From Crocinitomix algicola (GTDB taxonomy: Bacteria; Bacteroidota; Bacteroidia; Flavobacteriales_D; Crocinitomicaceae): 64,000 nt of DNA. The notes beneath the pieces are model-generated. The model did not search any database and was not told the origin of the DNA. It saw nothing but the letters and a program-made list of their open reading frames with translations. The stretch lies in NCBI RefSeq assembly GCF_001661595.2, contig NZ_LYPF02000001.1, positions 326,342 through 390,341 on the forward strand, written 5' to 3'. This document shows positions 43,566 to 52,206 of the stretch, piece after piece. A program made the position numbers and the translations under genes. Each line of letters starts with the position of its first letter. Position 1 is the stretch's first letter.

Positions 43566-44728
43566 TGTCCAAAAATCTTTTCGAGGTAAGCATCCAATTG
43601 CCTTCCTCTCACATTTGTTGCAATGATTTTACCATCTTTATCAATTAAGACCGTAAATGGAATACTTTGCACCATGTAATCACGCGCAGCTTGAGTACCA
43701 AAACCTTCTAAGGTACTAACATGGTTTGACCAAATCAGGCCGTCTTTTTCGATAGCCGCAAGCCATTTATCGTAACCACCTCTCCCCTTTTGGTCTAGCG
43801 AAACACTAAAAACATCAAATCCATCTTCGTGGTATTTTTTATAGGCTCTTACAACATTAGGGTTTTCTCTTCGGCATGGTCCACACCAAGAAGCCCAAAA
43901 ATCTACTAATACAACTTTACCTTTTAAATCTGATAACTTAATTAATTCCCCTTCAGTATTTGGCATTTCGATATCAATAGCAGCGTTTCCCGGTGCAAAC
44001 AACTCCTCCCTGGCATTATTTGCAAGGATTTGGCGATTCATATCTTCATCCTTTTCCTCAATATACTTTTGCAGTTGTTTTACGGTTGGTGCATCACCAA
44101 AAGACTGGTTAAGGAGTACGACTAACTGTTTATATGCTTCCCATTCCTTTTCTTGATTAATCGCACTTAGAGCTGCAATAAGCGCAGGAGAATTTTCATT
44201 TGCCCCTATATAATTATTACGATAATTGTAAAAATTTTGGGCAATAGGACCGAAATAACCATTAACCTCTTTTTGTTTAGCAGGATTTTTTCGAAGAATT
44301 TGCGTTAAGGAATCCTCGATACTCGAAAATTCTTGATATTGACGAACAAACCCATTCATCATTATAGACTCATCTGAACCAACTACGTTTGCAGAACCCA
44401 AAAAATCATAGACTAATGCTTCTATCGTAATATAATCTTTGGGTTCTAGAATTAAATTGTAATACTGTTGATTATCCAATTGTAAATAAAAGTAGCCTCT
44501 ACTTTGAATAGTAAAATCAAGTGAAAAATTTCCTCCTTCTTCGATTGAAGATGAAGCAATTGGTTCAGCACCATTCTGATTCCCAGCACTGAATAGATAA
44601 ATATTTTTCACACCTGAACCATGCAGCTTTCCATCAATTCGAACAGGTCCAGTCATCAAATTAGTAATTTGAGAATACGTATTTATCCCAAAAAATAATA
44701 GGAATATAATTGTGAAAAATCTTATCAT
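43562..44728 (-). CDS. TlpA-type thiol-disulfide reductase with DUF4369-like N-terminus, first copy
   Basis: The 388-residue protein has a signal peptide (to about 19), an N-terminal DUF4369-like beta domain (IDGKLHGSGVKNIYLFSAG) and a C-terminal thioredoxin domain. The redox pair is W281-C282-GP-C285 in FWASWCGPCRRENPNVV. It should work in the periplasm in cytochrome or disulfide maintenance. It is the tandem paralogue of the next gene, 15 bases away; the redox domain is nearly identical while the N-terminal halves differ. Confidence 0.88.
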   Translation of the reverse strand: MIRFFTIIFLLFFGINTYSQITNLMTGPVRIDGKLHGSGVKNIYLFSAGNQNGAEPIASSSIEEGGNFSLDFTIQSRGYFYLQLDNQQYYNLILEPKDYITIEALVYDFLGSANVVGSDESIMMNGFVRQYQEFSSIEDSLTQILRKNPAKQKEVNGYFGPIAQNFYNYRNNYIGANENSPALIAALSAINQEKEWEAYKQLVVLLNQSFGDAPTVKQLQKYIEEKDEDMNRQILANNAREELFAPGNAAIDIEMPNTEGELIKLSDLKGKVVLVDFWASWCGPCRRENPNVVRAYKKYHEDGFDVFSVSLDQKGRGGYDKWLAAIEKDGLIWSNHVSTLEGFGTQAARDYMVQSIPFTVLIDKDGKIIATNVRGRQLDAYLEKIFGH

Positions 44729-44743
44729 AATATAATTGTTTTT

Positions 44744-45943
44744 CTAGCCTAAAATCTCTTTGAGTTTTGCCTCAAGTTGAGGACCTCTAAGGTTAGTTGC
44801 AATAACTTTACCATTTTCATCAATTAAGAAAGTCGCTGGGATAGCATTTACACTATAATCAACAGCTGCAGCCGACTGCCATCCATTCAGGTCAGAAACA
44901 TGATTATCCCAAACTAAATTATCAGCTTGAATTGCCTTTTGCCAAGCATCTTTTTCTTTATCCAGCGACACACTGAAAATTTCAAAGCCTTTATCCTTAT
45001 ATTCATTATAAACTCTTACAACATTAGGATTTTCTCTACGACATGGACCGCACCAAGAGGCCCAGAAATCGATAAGAACAACTTTCCCTCTTAAATCTGA
45101 TAATTTACGTATTTCTCCATTTACGCCATTACCTATTATTTCAGGTGCGATGTCAAAAGGAGCACTTCCTTTAGCTTGAGATAGTTGAGGATTATTCATT
45201 TGTTCAAGCTGTGCCTCAACACTTTTAATATCTCGATCAATCAAATCAGGATAGTCAGAGTTTGGATATTTAGCTCGCATCTCATCAGCAACCATGTGGA
45301 AATATTTCAAGTCTAATGTATCAAAGTTTAATAATCCACTTGCCGGAAACAATTCGCGTAACATCAACCAGCTAGAAGGGGAACCCGGTTTTTGCTCGAT
45401 TTTATCAATGGCATAATCACGTTGAATATAAGAAATACTATCCAGTTGTGCTATAAGCTTTTTAATTTGTGTAGTGTCCGTTTTTGGAGTAGAATTAATT
45501 TGCATATAAAGCATTTGCTCATCCTTAAAGAAGGGCTTTAAGAAATCTAAATAATCTTTTACTCTTTGGCTTTCTTCAGAACCTTTTACCGTATAATTTT
45601 CCCCAATTCCTGGTAAAGCACCTGAAATCTCAACATTTTTTGCTTCTTTATCCAACAAAAGAATAACAGGCATTTCAGCTTCTCCAAAGAGCAGTACATA
45701 TTGACGTAAATCTTTAGTTTTCGTCTGAATTTCAAACTGGTTATTTTGAATTAAAACCGTATCAATTATTTGCTCTTTTTCACCTTCATAGGCAACAAGT
45801 ACAACTTCCTTTCCTTCAGCTCCCGTAATTTCACCTTTAATCAAATGACCTGGTAGTCCCTCCGAAACATCTTCTGTACCACCACATGCCATTAAAAATC
45901 CACCTATTAAAGTCGTTAAAAATATATTTTTCGCTTTTCTCAT
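44744..45943 (-). CDS. TlpA-type thiol-disulfide reductase lipoprotein with DUF4369-like N-terminus, second copy
   Basis: The 399-residue protein is a lipoprotein (FLMAC, C20) with a DUF4369-like domain (HLIKGEITGAEGKEVVLVAY) and a thioredoxin domain carrying C298-GP-C301 in FWASWCGPCRRENPNVVRVY. It is a paralogue of the downstream gene but anchored by lipid instead of freely periplasmic, so the pair may serve soluble and membrane-near substrates. It follows gatB by 5 bases. Confidence 0.88.
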   Translation of the reverse strand: MRKAKNIFLTTLIGGFLMACGGTEDVSEGLPGHLIKGEITGAEGKEVVLVAYEGEKEQIIDTVLIQNNQFEIQTKTKDLRQYVLLFGEAEMPVILLLDKEAKNVEISGALPGIGENYTVKGSEESQRVKDYLDFLKPFFKDEQMLYMQINSTPKTDTTQIKKLIAQLDSISYIQRDYAIDKIEQKPGSPSSWLMLRELFPASGLLNFDTLDLKYFHMVADEMRAKYPNSDYPDLIDRDIKSVEAQLEQMNNPQLSQAKGSAPFDIAPEIIGNGVNGEIRKLSDLRGKVVLIDFWASWCGPCRRENPNVVRVYNEYKDKGFEIFSVSLDKEKDAWQKAIQADNLVWDNHVSDLNGWQSAAAVDYSVNAIPATFLIDENGKVIATNLRGPQLEAKLKEILG

Positions 45944-45948
45944 CTTAA

Positions 45949-47403
45949 TTAAATCAAATCATTAATCATTTTACTTGCTGATTTAGGGTCAGCTTTCCCT
46001 TTACTTTTTTGCATTACTTTCCCCATTAGGAAGCCCATCAATTTTTTCTCGCCGTTTTTGAACCGCTCGAATTCCTCTGGATTTTCTTTAAAAACGGTCA
46101 AAACAATGTCTTTTATCTCATCCGCATTATTATTCTGAAGCCAATCATTCTTTTTCGCAATTTCCTCAGCTGAGTCATTACCTTTTAATAATTCCGGAAA
46201 TATTTTTTGACTTGCCAAGTTATGCGAAACGGCTCCACTATCAATTAGATTTATTAATCCTGCAATTCTTTCAGCCGAGACAGGAAAATCTTTTATGCTG
46301 ATTGCATTTGAATTCAAGTAGGATTTTACATCTCCCATTAACCAATTCGCAGCCCCTTTATAATTTTTTGTAAATTCAATAATACTTTCAAAATAGAGTG
46401 CAATATCTTTTTGATCGGTCAATAATTGCGCATCATAAGACGACAACCCTAATTGATTCGTATACTTAGAGTAAAGTGCCCCAGGTAAAGGCGGCATCTC
46501 CGCTTTAAGCTTTTGAACCTTTTCCGTTGTAATTTTTATAGGCTGCAAATCTGGCTCAGGAAAAAAACGATAATCATTAGCAGCTTCTTTAGAACGCATG
46601 GCTGTTGTCGTTCCTTTCAATGCGTCAAAATTTCTCGTTTCTTGATAAAGTTCTTCACCATTCTCAATCGCTACTATATGTCTATTGATTTCATATTCAA
46701 TTGCGCGTTGAACGTTTCGAATTGAGTTCATATTTTTCACTTCGACACGGACGCCAAACTTTTTTGCTCCCTTTAGCATTACAGATATATTCGCATCACA
46801 GCGCAAGCTACCTTCTTCCATATTTCCATCACAAATTTCTAAGTAACGAACAAGTTTTCGAACTTCAGTAACGTAATTATATGCCTCTTGTGAGCTTCTA
46901 ATTTCAGGCTCAGATACTATCTCTATTAACGGAACGCCTGCCCTATTAAGGTCAATTAACGTATTGAAAGGATCTATATCATGAATACTTTTACCCGCAT
47001 CCTCTTCCATGTGAATTCTGGTTAAGGCAATTGACTTATCATTCCCTTCATCATCTTTGATGACTATTTTTCCACCCGTACAGATAGGCGTTGTATCCTG
47101 TGTAATTTGATACCCTTTTGGTAAATCCGGATAGAAATAATTTTTTCGAGCAAAGTGTTGCTCCGGACTTATGTCACAATCACATGCTAAGCCCATTTTT
47201 ATCGCAAAATCTATCGTTTTACTATTCATCTTCGGCAATGTACCCGGATGGCCTAATGTTATTGGACTTACATTAGTGTTAGGGGGCGAGCCATACTCAT
47301 TTTTGTCGTTCGAATAAGCCTTTGTATTCGTTAACATTTGAGCGTGAATTTCCAACCCTATGACGGGTTGGTATTTATTTCTTATTTCATCACTTAATTC
47401 CAT
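45949..47403 (-). CDS. gatB: Asp/Glu-tRNA amidotransferase subunit B
   Basis: GatB is the kinase/tRNA-binding subunit of the GatCAB enzyme that converts mis-charged Glu-tRNA(Gln) or Asp-tRNA(Asn). The 484-residue protein has QPVIGLEIHAQM near 13-24, LTRIHMEEDAGKSIHD, DLNRAGVPLIEIVSEPEIRS, and the C-terminal YqeY-like domain ending GKADPKSASKMI. Length is normal. gatA and gatC are not in the window. Confidence 0.97.
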   Translation of the reverse strand: MELSDEIRNKYQPVIGLEIHAQMLTNTKAYSNDKNEYGSPPNTNVSPITLGHPGTLPKMNSKTIDFAIKMGLACDCDISPEQHFARKNYFYPDLPKGYQITQDTTPICTGGKIVIKDDEGNDKSIALTRIHMEEDAGKSIHDIDPFNTLIDLNRAGVPLIEIVSEPEIRSSQEAYNYVTEVRKLVRYLEICDGNMEEGSLRCDANISVMLKGAKKFGVRVEVKNMNSIRNVQRAIEYEINRHIVAIENGEELYQETRNFDALKGTTTAMRSKEAANDYRFFPEPDLQPIKITTEKVQKLKAEMPPLPGALYSKYTNQLGLSSYDAQLLTDQKDIALYFESIIEFTKNYKGAANWLMGDVKSYLNSNAISIKDFPVSAERIAGLINLIDSGAVSHNLASQKIFPELLKGNDSAEEIAKKNDWLQNNNADEIKDIVLTVFKENPEEFERFKNGEKKLMGFLMGKVMQKSKGKADPKSASKMINDLI

Positions 47404-47422
47404 CGAATTTCTGCGTAAATGT

Positions 47423-48235
47423 TTAAATTTTTTCTACTAGTTTTTTCATAATCAAGGTCATCTTCGGTTCCTGCTTCATAGCTACCTCAATAATTTCAGC
47501 AACGTTGACCTTTTTAATTTTTCCCGGCACACCTAAATCAGTTATAATAGACACTGCAAAGACTGGAATGTCCATATGACGAGCCACGATTACTTCTGGT
47601 ACAGTTGACATACCTACAGTATCACCACCTATCGTCCTGATGTATTTATATTCAGCAGGAGTCTCTAGCGACGGCCCTGTTAAACCAACATAAACACCTT
47701 GACTGACTTTAATATTGTTTTGACTTGCTATTTCATGGGCAATATTTAACATTTTTTTGTCATATGGTTCACTCATATCTGGAAAACGTGGACCAAGTTC
47801 ATCAATATTCTTGCCTCGCAAAGGTTGTTCAGGGAACAAATTTATGTGGTCCTCAATAAACATGATTTCACCGACTTCGAAATCAGGATTAACACCTCCC
47901 GATGCATTACTTAAGAGAAGCTTTTTTACGCCTAACATTTTCATAACGCGTATTGGGAAAGTGACTTCGTCAGCCGAATATCCTTCGTAATAATGGAAGC
48001 GCCCTTGCATAGCAACAACATTTTTACCGGCTAATTGGCCAAAAATTAATTTACCGCTATGACTTTCTACTGTTGAAACGGGAAAATTTGGTATATCTTG
48101 ATAATTCAATGTACATTTTATCTCTATTTCATCAACTAATCCACCTAAGCCAGTACCCAATACAATACCTATTTCCGGTTGTTCTTTAAACTGTTGATGA
48201 ATGTACTCTGTTGTTTCAACTATTTTTTTCCACAT
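47423..48235 (-). CDS. Purine-nucleoside phosphorylase (trimeric type)
   Basis: The 270-residue protein cleaves purine (deoxy)nucleosides with phosphate. Family signatures are GIVLGTGLGGLVDEIE near 23-38, VVAMQGRFHYYEGY near 71-84, LLLSNASGGVNPDFEVGEIM, and GPSLETPAEYKYIRTIGGD with GMSTVPEVIVARH. This is the class II PNP (PunA) form. Its 5' end overlaps lpxK by 20 bases, suggesting coupled translation. Confidence 0.95.
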   Translation of the reverse strand: MWKKIVETTEYIHQQFKEQPEIGIVLGTGLGGLVDEIEIKCTLNYQDIPNFPVSTVESHSGKLIFGQLAGKNVVAMQGRFHYYEGYSADEVTFPIRVMKMLGVKKLLLSNASGGVNPDFEVGEIMFIEDHINLFPEQPLRGKNIDELGPRFPDMSEPYDKKMLNIAHEIASQNNIKVSQGVYVGLTGPSLETPAEYKYIRTIGGDTVGMSTVPEVIVARHMDIPVFAVSIITDLGVPGKIKKVNVAEIIEVAMKQEPKMTLIMKKLVEKI

Positions 48236-49307
48236 ATTCTCTTATTATTCTATCAAATTCTTCGTGCTCATCAATTTCAACCTCAATACTTTGATATACC
48301 CATTGATAATTATTTAATTTATTCGACCACGGTTGATTAACCAGACGCATTGCATCTTTTTCAGTCGTTACTATCAAAGGATTTTCACTTGCAAATTTAT
48401 CAATTAAATTATGAACTTCGTTGATGTTCTCTTCTTTAAACTGATAATGATCGGAGAATTTAAAATGTTTTAGGATTTTATTTGTTTTACTCAATTCACT
48501 TAGCAAGGGTTCTGGTTTTGCAATTCCTGTCACTAGAACAATTGAGCGATTATTGACTTTATTATTTTTAAATGTTTCAACCTCTTTTTGCATAAGGGGA
48601 TATACAGCACCATAAATAATTCTTGAAAAAAACACTTTTTGCCCTTTTTTTGGAGCGATTTTTTCTTCGATTTTTGCTTTATCAACATGCGATAAATCAG
48701 GACATTTTGATACAATTACAATATCCGCGCGTTTTTTTCCTTTCCTGGCTTCCCTTAAGGTACCAACAGGCAAGATAAAGTCTTTAAAAAATGGGTTTTG
48801 ATAAGTTGTTATCAAAATATTCAATCCAGCGGCAATTGCTCGATGTTGGTAAGCATCATCTAACAGAATCACATTTGTGTCAGGTTTAGCTTGACATATA
48901 CTAATGACACCGTTAACGCGATTTACATCTACTGCAACACCAATTTCGTTGCTAAACTTTGTTTGATACTGCATGGGCTCATCTCCGATTTTTTGTGCAG
49001 TTGCAGTTTCATCGGCAAGAATAAAGCCTCGTTCTTTACGTCCATAACCACGACTTAATGTAACGAGGTTATATTCCTTTTTTAAAAGGCGAATCAAGTA
49101 TTCAGTATGTGGAGTTTTACCTGTTCCACCAACACTCAAGTTTCCAATATTTATAATTGGAAGACTAAATATAGAGGATTTTAGTATCCGCTTTTGGTAA
49201 AAAAGATTTCTTATACCTACAGCAATTCCATAGATAAGAGCAAATGGGAATAATATAAAACGAAAATAACGCATATCCATTTCGTACAACCTTAACTTTT
49301 TAATCAA
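48216..49307 (-). CDS. lpxK: Tetraacyldisaccharide 4'-kinase
   Basis: LpxK phosphorylates the 4' position of the lipid A disaccharide at the inner membrane. The 363-residue frame has an N-terminal membrane-associated helix (FILFPFALIYGIAVGIRN), the Walker A NLSVGGTGKTPHTEYL and the LSRGYGR segment. The start could be ATG 49307 or the internal MDMRYFRF at 49280, which matches the usual family N-terminus better; the longer is reported. Its 3' end overlaps the PNP gene by 20 bases. Confidence 0.93.
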   Translation of the reverse strand: MIKKLRLYEMDMRYFRFILFPFALIYGIAVGIRNLFYQKRILKSSIFSLPIINIGNLSVGGTGKTPHTEYLIRLLKKEYNLVTLSRGYGRKERGFILADETATAQKIGDEPMQYQTKFSNEIGVAVDVNRVNGVISICQAKPDTNVILLDDAYQHRAIAAGLNILITTYQNPFFKDFILPVGTLREARKGKKRADIVIVSKCPDLSHVDKAKIEEKIAPKKGQKVFFSRIIYGAVYPLMQKEVETFKNNKVNNRSIVLVTGIAKPEPLLSELSKTNKILKHFKFSDHYQFKEENINEVHNLIDKFASENPLIVTTEKDAMRLVNQPWSNKLNNYQWVYQSIEVEIDEHEEFDRIIREYVEKNS

Positions 49308-49322
49308 TTGAGCAACTTATAA

Positions 49323-50135
49323 TTAAAGGGTTAACACCTTATTTATAAGTTGTTTTAGTGTGGGTTTTAAGATTTCTTGCATCTTTTCAGCTCTTTCATG
49401 ATGATATTTTTTTTCCGTATCATCCATGTATAGGACTTTATTTCTTTCAAGTTGTAAGGCATGAACTCCTTTTAATGGGTTTCCAAAATATCGCGTAATG
49501 TGCCCCCCTTTAAAAGGATCGTTATGATTGACTTGATAACCTTTAGATAATTCAGCAAGAGCTAGCTGTATAAGTTCTTGATGTGCCGATGTCTCGTCTG
49601 CATTACCAAGAATCATCTCCGGGAATTTATCTTTTCGAATGGTTGGCACCGACTCTCTGATCGAATGAGCATCCCATAAAATTACATTATCAATATCCTT
49701 TAAATAATCAGATAATAATTCTTCAATTTTTTGATAATATGGCCAATAGTACTCTTCGAGTCTACGATCAATCTCATCCATGCCAGGTTCACAACCGTCT
49801 TTATAGATAGGATTTCCCAGAAAATCTGTTGTACTTGTTAAACCTGTTATTATTCGACCGTCATTATAAAGAGGAGCACTTTTAGGGTCTCGGTTTAAAT
49901 CAATAACCCACCGATGGTATTTAGCTTTAATAACCGTAATCCCCATTTCTGGAGCGAAACTGTATAGTTGATCCAAAAACCAGTCTGTATCATCTAAAAC
50001 TTCGAGCTGACTTTCAAGGTATTGAGACCTTAACTCCGTGGGGAATTCTGTGCCCACGTGAGGAATGCTGATGATAAGAGGAACACGTTTTCCAAGCCCT
50101 TGATTGATATAATATGGTGATTTTATCTCTTCCAT
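49323..50135 (-). CDS. N-formylglutamate amidohydrolase
   Basis: The 270-residue protein is of the FGase (HutG-like) family, which releases glutamate from N-formylglutamate. IPHVGTEFPTEL near 24-35, VIDLNRDPKSAPLY near 77-90, DAHSIRESVP and a late HITRYFG block are recognisable. No other histidine-degradation genes are nearby. It overlaps the upstream solute-binding-like gene by 13 bases, so the two proteins likely act on related compounds. Alternative substrates with an N-formyl group are possible. Confidence 0.88.
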   Translation of the reverse strand: MEEIKSPYYINQGLGKRVPLIISIPHVGTEFPTELRSQYLESQLEVLDDTDWFLDQLYSFAPEMGITVIKAKYHRWVIDLNRDPKSAPLYNDGRIITGLTSTTDFLGNPIYKDGCEPGMDEIDRRLEEYYWPYYQKIEELLSDYLKDIDNVILWDAHSIRESVPTIRKDKFPEMILGNADETSAHQELIQLALAELSKGYQVNHNDPFKGGHITRYFGNPLKGVHALQLERNKVLYMDDTEKKYHHERAEKMQEILKPTLKQLINKVLTL

Positions 50136-50983
50136 ACTAATTCCGGAATTGCATCATTTTCACCTATGATTTCAGCTGTTTGTAAATGATAAATTACGCT
50201 TCTCATCATTTTTTCACTTACCCATCCATGAATAGCCCATTCGGTACTATTATACCATCTTTCGGCATCTTTAAGTTGCTGACCGTATCGTTCGCTAACT
50301 TGTTTAATTACCGAATCGTCATGCATAAACTTGTCACAGGCGTCGTGAATAGTTCTTAACATACGAATCACGGAATCCGGATGCTCTTTCAAAATTCGAT
50401 CTGTTGCAGCAATTACAAAACAAGGCCATGGTGTATTGTATTCCCCTACTCTTCGTAAAACCCCTTTGTCAACCAACGGTTTAGTAGTATATTTCTCCCA
50501 ATAGAATACATCAGTTTCTAAACTTTCCAAAGAAGGTAAAGCTCCATCAATATTCTTGATTATTGTAAACTGATCTTTACCTAATTTATGACCTTTACTA
50601 TCGGCATCGACAATTGCCATTAAATGAGACCCAGAACCAAAACGGGAAATTGCGTATTGTTTATCAAAAATATCTCGATAATTCATCAAGTCGTTATTGA
50701 CACTTGTATGAATTCCCCATGTCAAAGGAGTAGTCACATATTCGCTAATTATTTTACTTGGATTTCCCTTTACAATATCAGCAATCATTCCTTCAGTTAA
50801 AAGAATGCAAGCATCAACTTCATTATCCCGTAATGCCTTTGTCATTTGTCCAGTTCCACCACCAAAATCTGTCCACTCTAGGTCAACTCCTCGACTACTA
50901 AATTCTCCACGTTCTTTTGCGAGGTGAATGGGTAAATTGAAGTGTTCGGGAACACCACCCAACCTAATTTTAATTTTCTCCAT
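50123..50983 (-). CDS. Cytosolic solute-binding-like protein (Ca3427-like PBP2 fold)
   Basis: The 286-residue protein has the type II periplasmic-binding fold of the NMT1/THI5/SsuA superfamily, seen in LGGVPEHFNLPIHLAKERGEF at the start and WTDFGGGTGQMTKALRDNEVDACI near 37-60. It has no signal peptide or lipobox and no ABC transporter genes nearby, unlike true transport receptors. That matches the Ca3427-type soluble proteins. Ligand unknown. It heads an eight-gene operon from a -7 element 4 bases upstream. Confidence 0.78.
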   Translation of the reverse strand: MEKIKIRLGGVPEHFNLPIHLAKERGEFSSRGVDLEWTDFGGGTGQMTKALRDNEVDACILLTEGMIADIVKGNPSKIISEYVTTPLTWGIHTSVNNDLMNYRDIFDKQYAISRFGSGSHLMAIVDADSKGHKLGKDQFTIIKNIDGALPSLESLETDVFYWEKYTTKPLVDKGVLRRVGEYNTPWPCFVIAATDRILKEHPDSVIRMLRTIHDACDKFMHDDSVIKQVSERYGQQLKDAERWYNSTEWAIHGWVSEKMMRSVIYHLQTAEIIGENDAIPELVWKR

Positions 50984-50987
50984 AAAA

Positions 50988-50995
50988 CAAAGTTA
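50988..50995 (-). promoter_or_regulatory. -7 promoter element (TAACTTTG) heading the eight-gene operon
   Basis: An exact match on the minus strand ends 4 bases before the ATG at 50983, so the operon mRNA is expected to be leaderless. Confidence 0.7.
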
Positions 50996-51086
50996 AAAAT
51001 AACTTCATTGGAACAGTTTTAAATAAGGGGAATAAACTAACAAAAACACCTTAAAAGGTTTCATAAAATAGCCTTTCTTTTTTTGT

Positions 51087-51094
51087 TACCTTTG
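51087..51094 (+). promoter_or_regulatory. -7 promoter element (TACCTTTG) for the 362-residue protein gene
   Basis: An exact TAnnTTTG match 23 bases before the ATG at 51118. Confidence 0.6.
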
Positions 51095-51117
51095 TAATAA
51101 TTACCGTTATTGGCTAT

Positions 51118-52206
51118 ATGAAACGAGTACTTTTTCTTTTATCAATACTTTCTATCTCTCTACAAGTCAACGCTAAAGAAGTAGAAGTAGATACTTTTTT
51201 GGTTAAAATGGAGGCAGAGATCAATGCACAATTGATTCTTGTAAGAGGCGCAAATGATGACTATCAAAGAAAATTAGAAAATGAAAGTTTAATCGAAAAA
51301 ATCGAAGCTGTTTTAGAATACCCCGGAGTATTTGACTATCCGTTCTCCTCTTTTCAAACCATGTCCACCATTAAATCGCCAGACGATGCTTTTCGTTTAT
51401 TTAACTGGAATATTGAAGATAATAACGGAATGAATAAGCACTTCTGTTATATGGTTATTCCAAACGGTTCAAAACCAAACCAAGTTATAAAATTTGAAGA
51501 GGATCATATCACAATTCCCCCGCGGCCTGAAAACACTTTAACTCCGAATCATTGGTACGGGGCTCTTTACTATAAAATAATTCCGGTCAAAAAAGGAAGC
51601 AAAACACTATACACTGTTCTTGGTTATGACGGTGCTAGTAGAAGCACAAACAAAAAAATACTTGATGTTTTTTATTTCAAAGGAAAAAAATTACGGATTG
51701 GCTATCCAGTTTTTCAAGAAGCAAAAGGATCTAAACGTGTTTTAAAACGTGTTTTTTTTGAGTACTCTGAGAAGGCAACTATTGGTGTGAATTGGAATGA
51801 CCGTTTGGACGCCATTGTTTTTGATCATTTAGTTCCTGAAACGCCGAACCTAGAGGGAATGTATGATTTTTATGTTCCTGATATGACTTATGATGGATAT
51901 CACTGGGCAGGTAACCTGTGGTTGTATGAGGAAGATTTGATCGCTGTGAATGACGAAAATAGACGAGTTAGACGCTACAACCCTAATGCAGAGGAAAATG
52001 GTATTGAGTACATTGAAGTCAAAGATGTATGGGTTGACCCGGTTGATGGAAATCCTAATGGCGGAGGAGTGGATGCAACTGCTCCTGTTGAAGATATTCG
52101 AAATACGAAGAAAAAAGGTGGAAAATCTAAGAAAAAGAATAAAAAACACCGCAGATGGTTCTTTAAAAAGAAGCAAAAAGACCCTCGATCAGCAATTAAA
52201 GATTAA
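51118..52206 (+). CDS. Exported protein of unknown function with basic C-terminal tail
   Basis: The 362-residue protein has a signal peptide (to about 19, ending VNA). The body contains WNIEDNNGMNKHFCYMVIP, HWYGALYYKIIPVKKG and TVLGYDGASRSTNKKILDVF and is predicted beta-rich; I do not recognise a family. The last ~40 residues are strikingly basic (runs of K and R such as KKKGGKSKKKNKKHRRWFF). Such a tail could bind nucleic acid or the cell surface. It converges on the next gene with a 4-base overlap. Confidence 0.7.
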   Translation: MKRVLFLLSILSISLQVNAKEVEVDTFLVKMEAEINAQLILVRGANDDYQRKLENESLIEKIEAVLEYPGVFDYPFSSFQTMSTIKSPDDAFRLFNWNIEDNNGMNKHFCYMVIPNGSKPNQVIKFEEDHITIPPRPENTLTPNHWYGALYYKIIPVKKGSKTLYTVLGYDGASRSTNKKILDVFYFKGKKLRIGYPVFQEAKGSKRVLKRVFFEYSEKATIGVNWNDRLDAIVFDHLVPETPNLEGMYDFYVPDMTYDGYHWAGNLWLYEEDLIAVNDENRRVRRYNPNAEENGIEYIEVKDVWVDPVDGNPNGGGVDATAPVEDIRNTKKKGGKSKKKNKKHRRWFFKKKQKDPRSAIKD

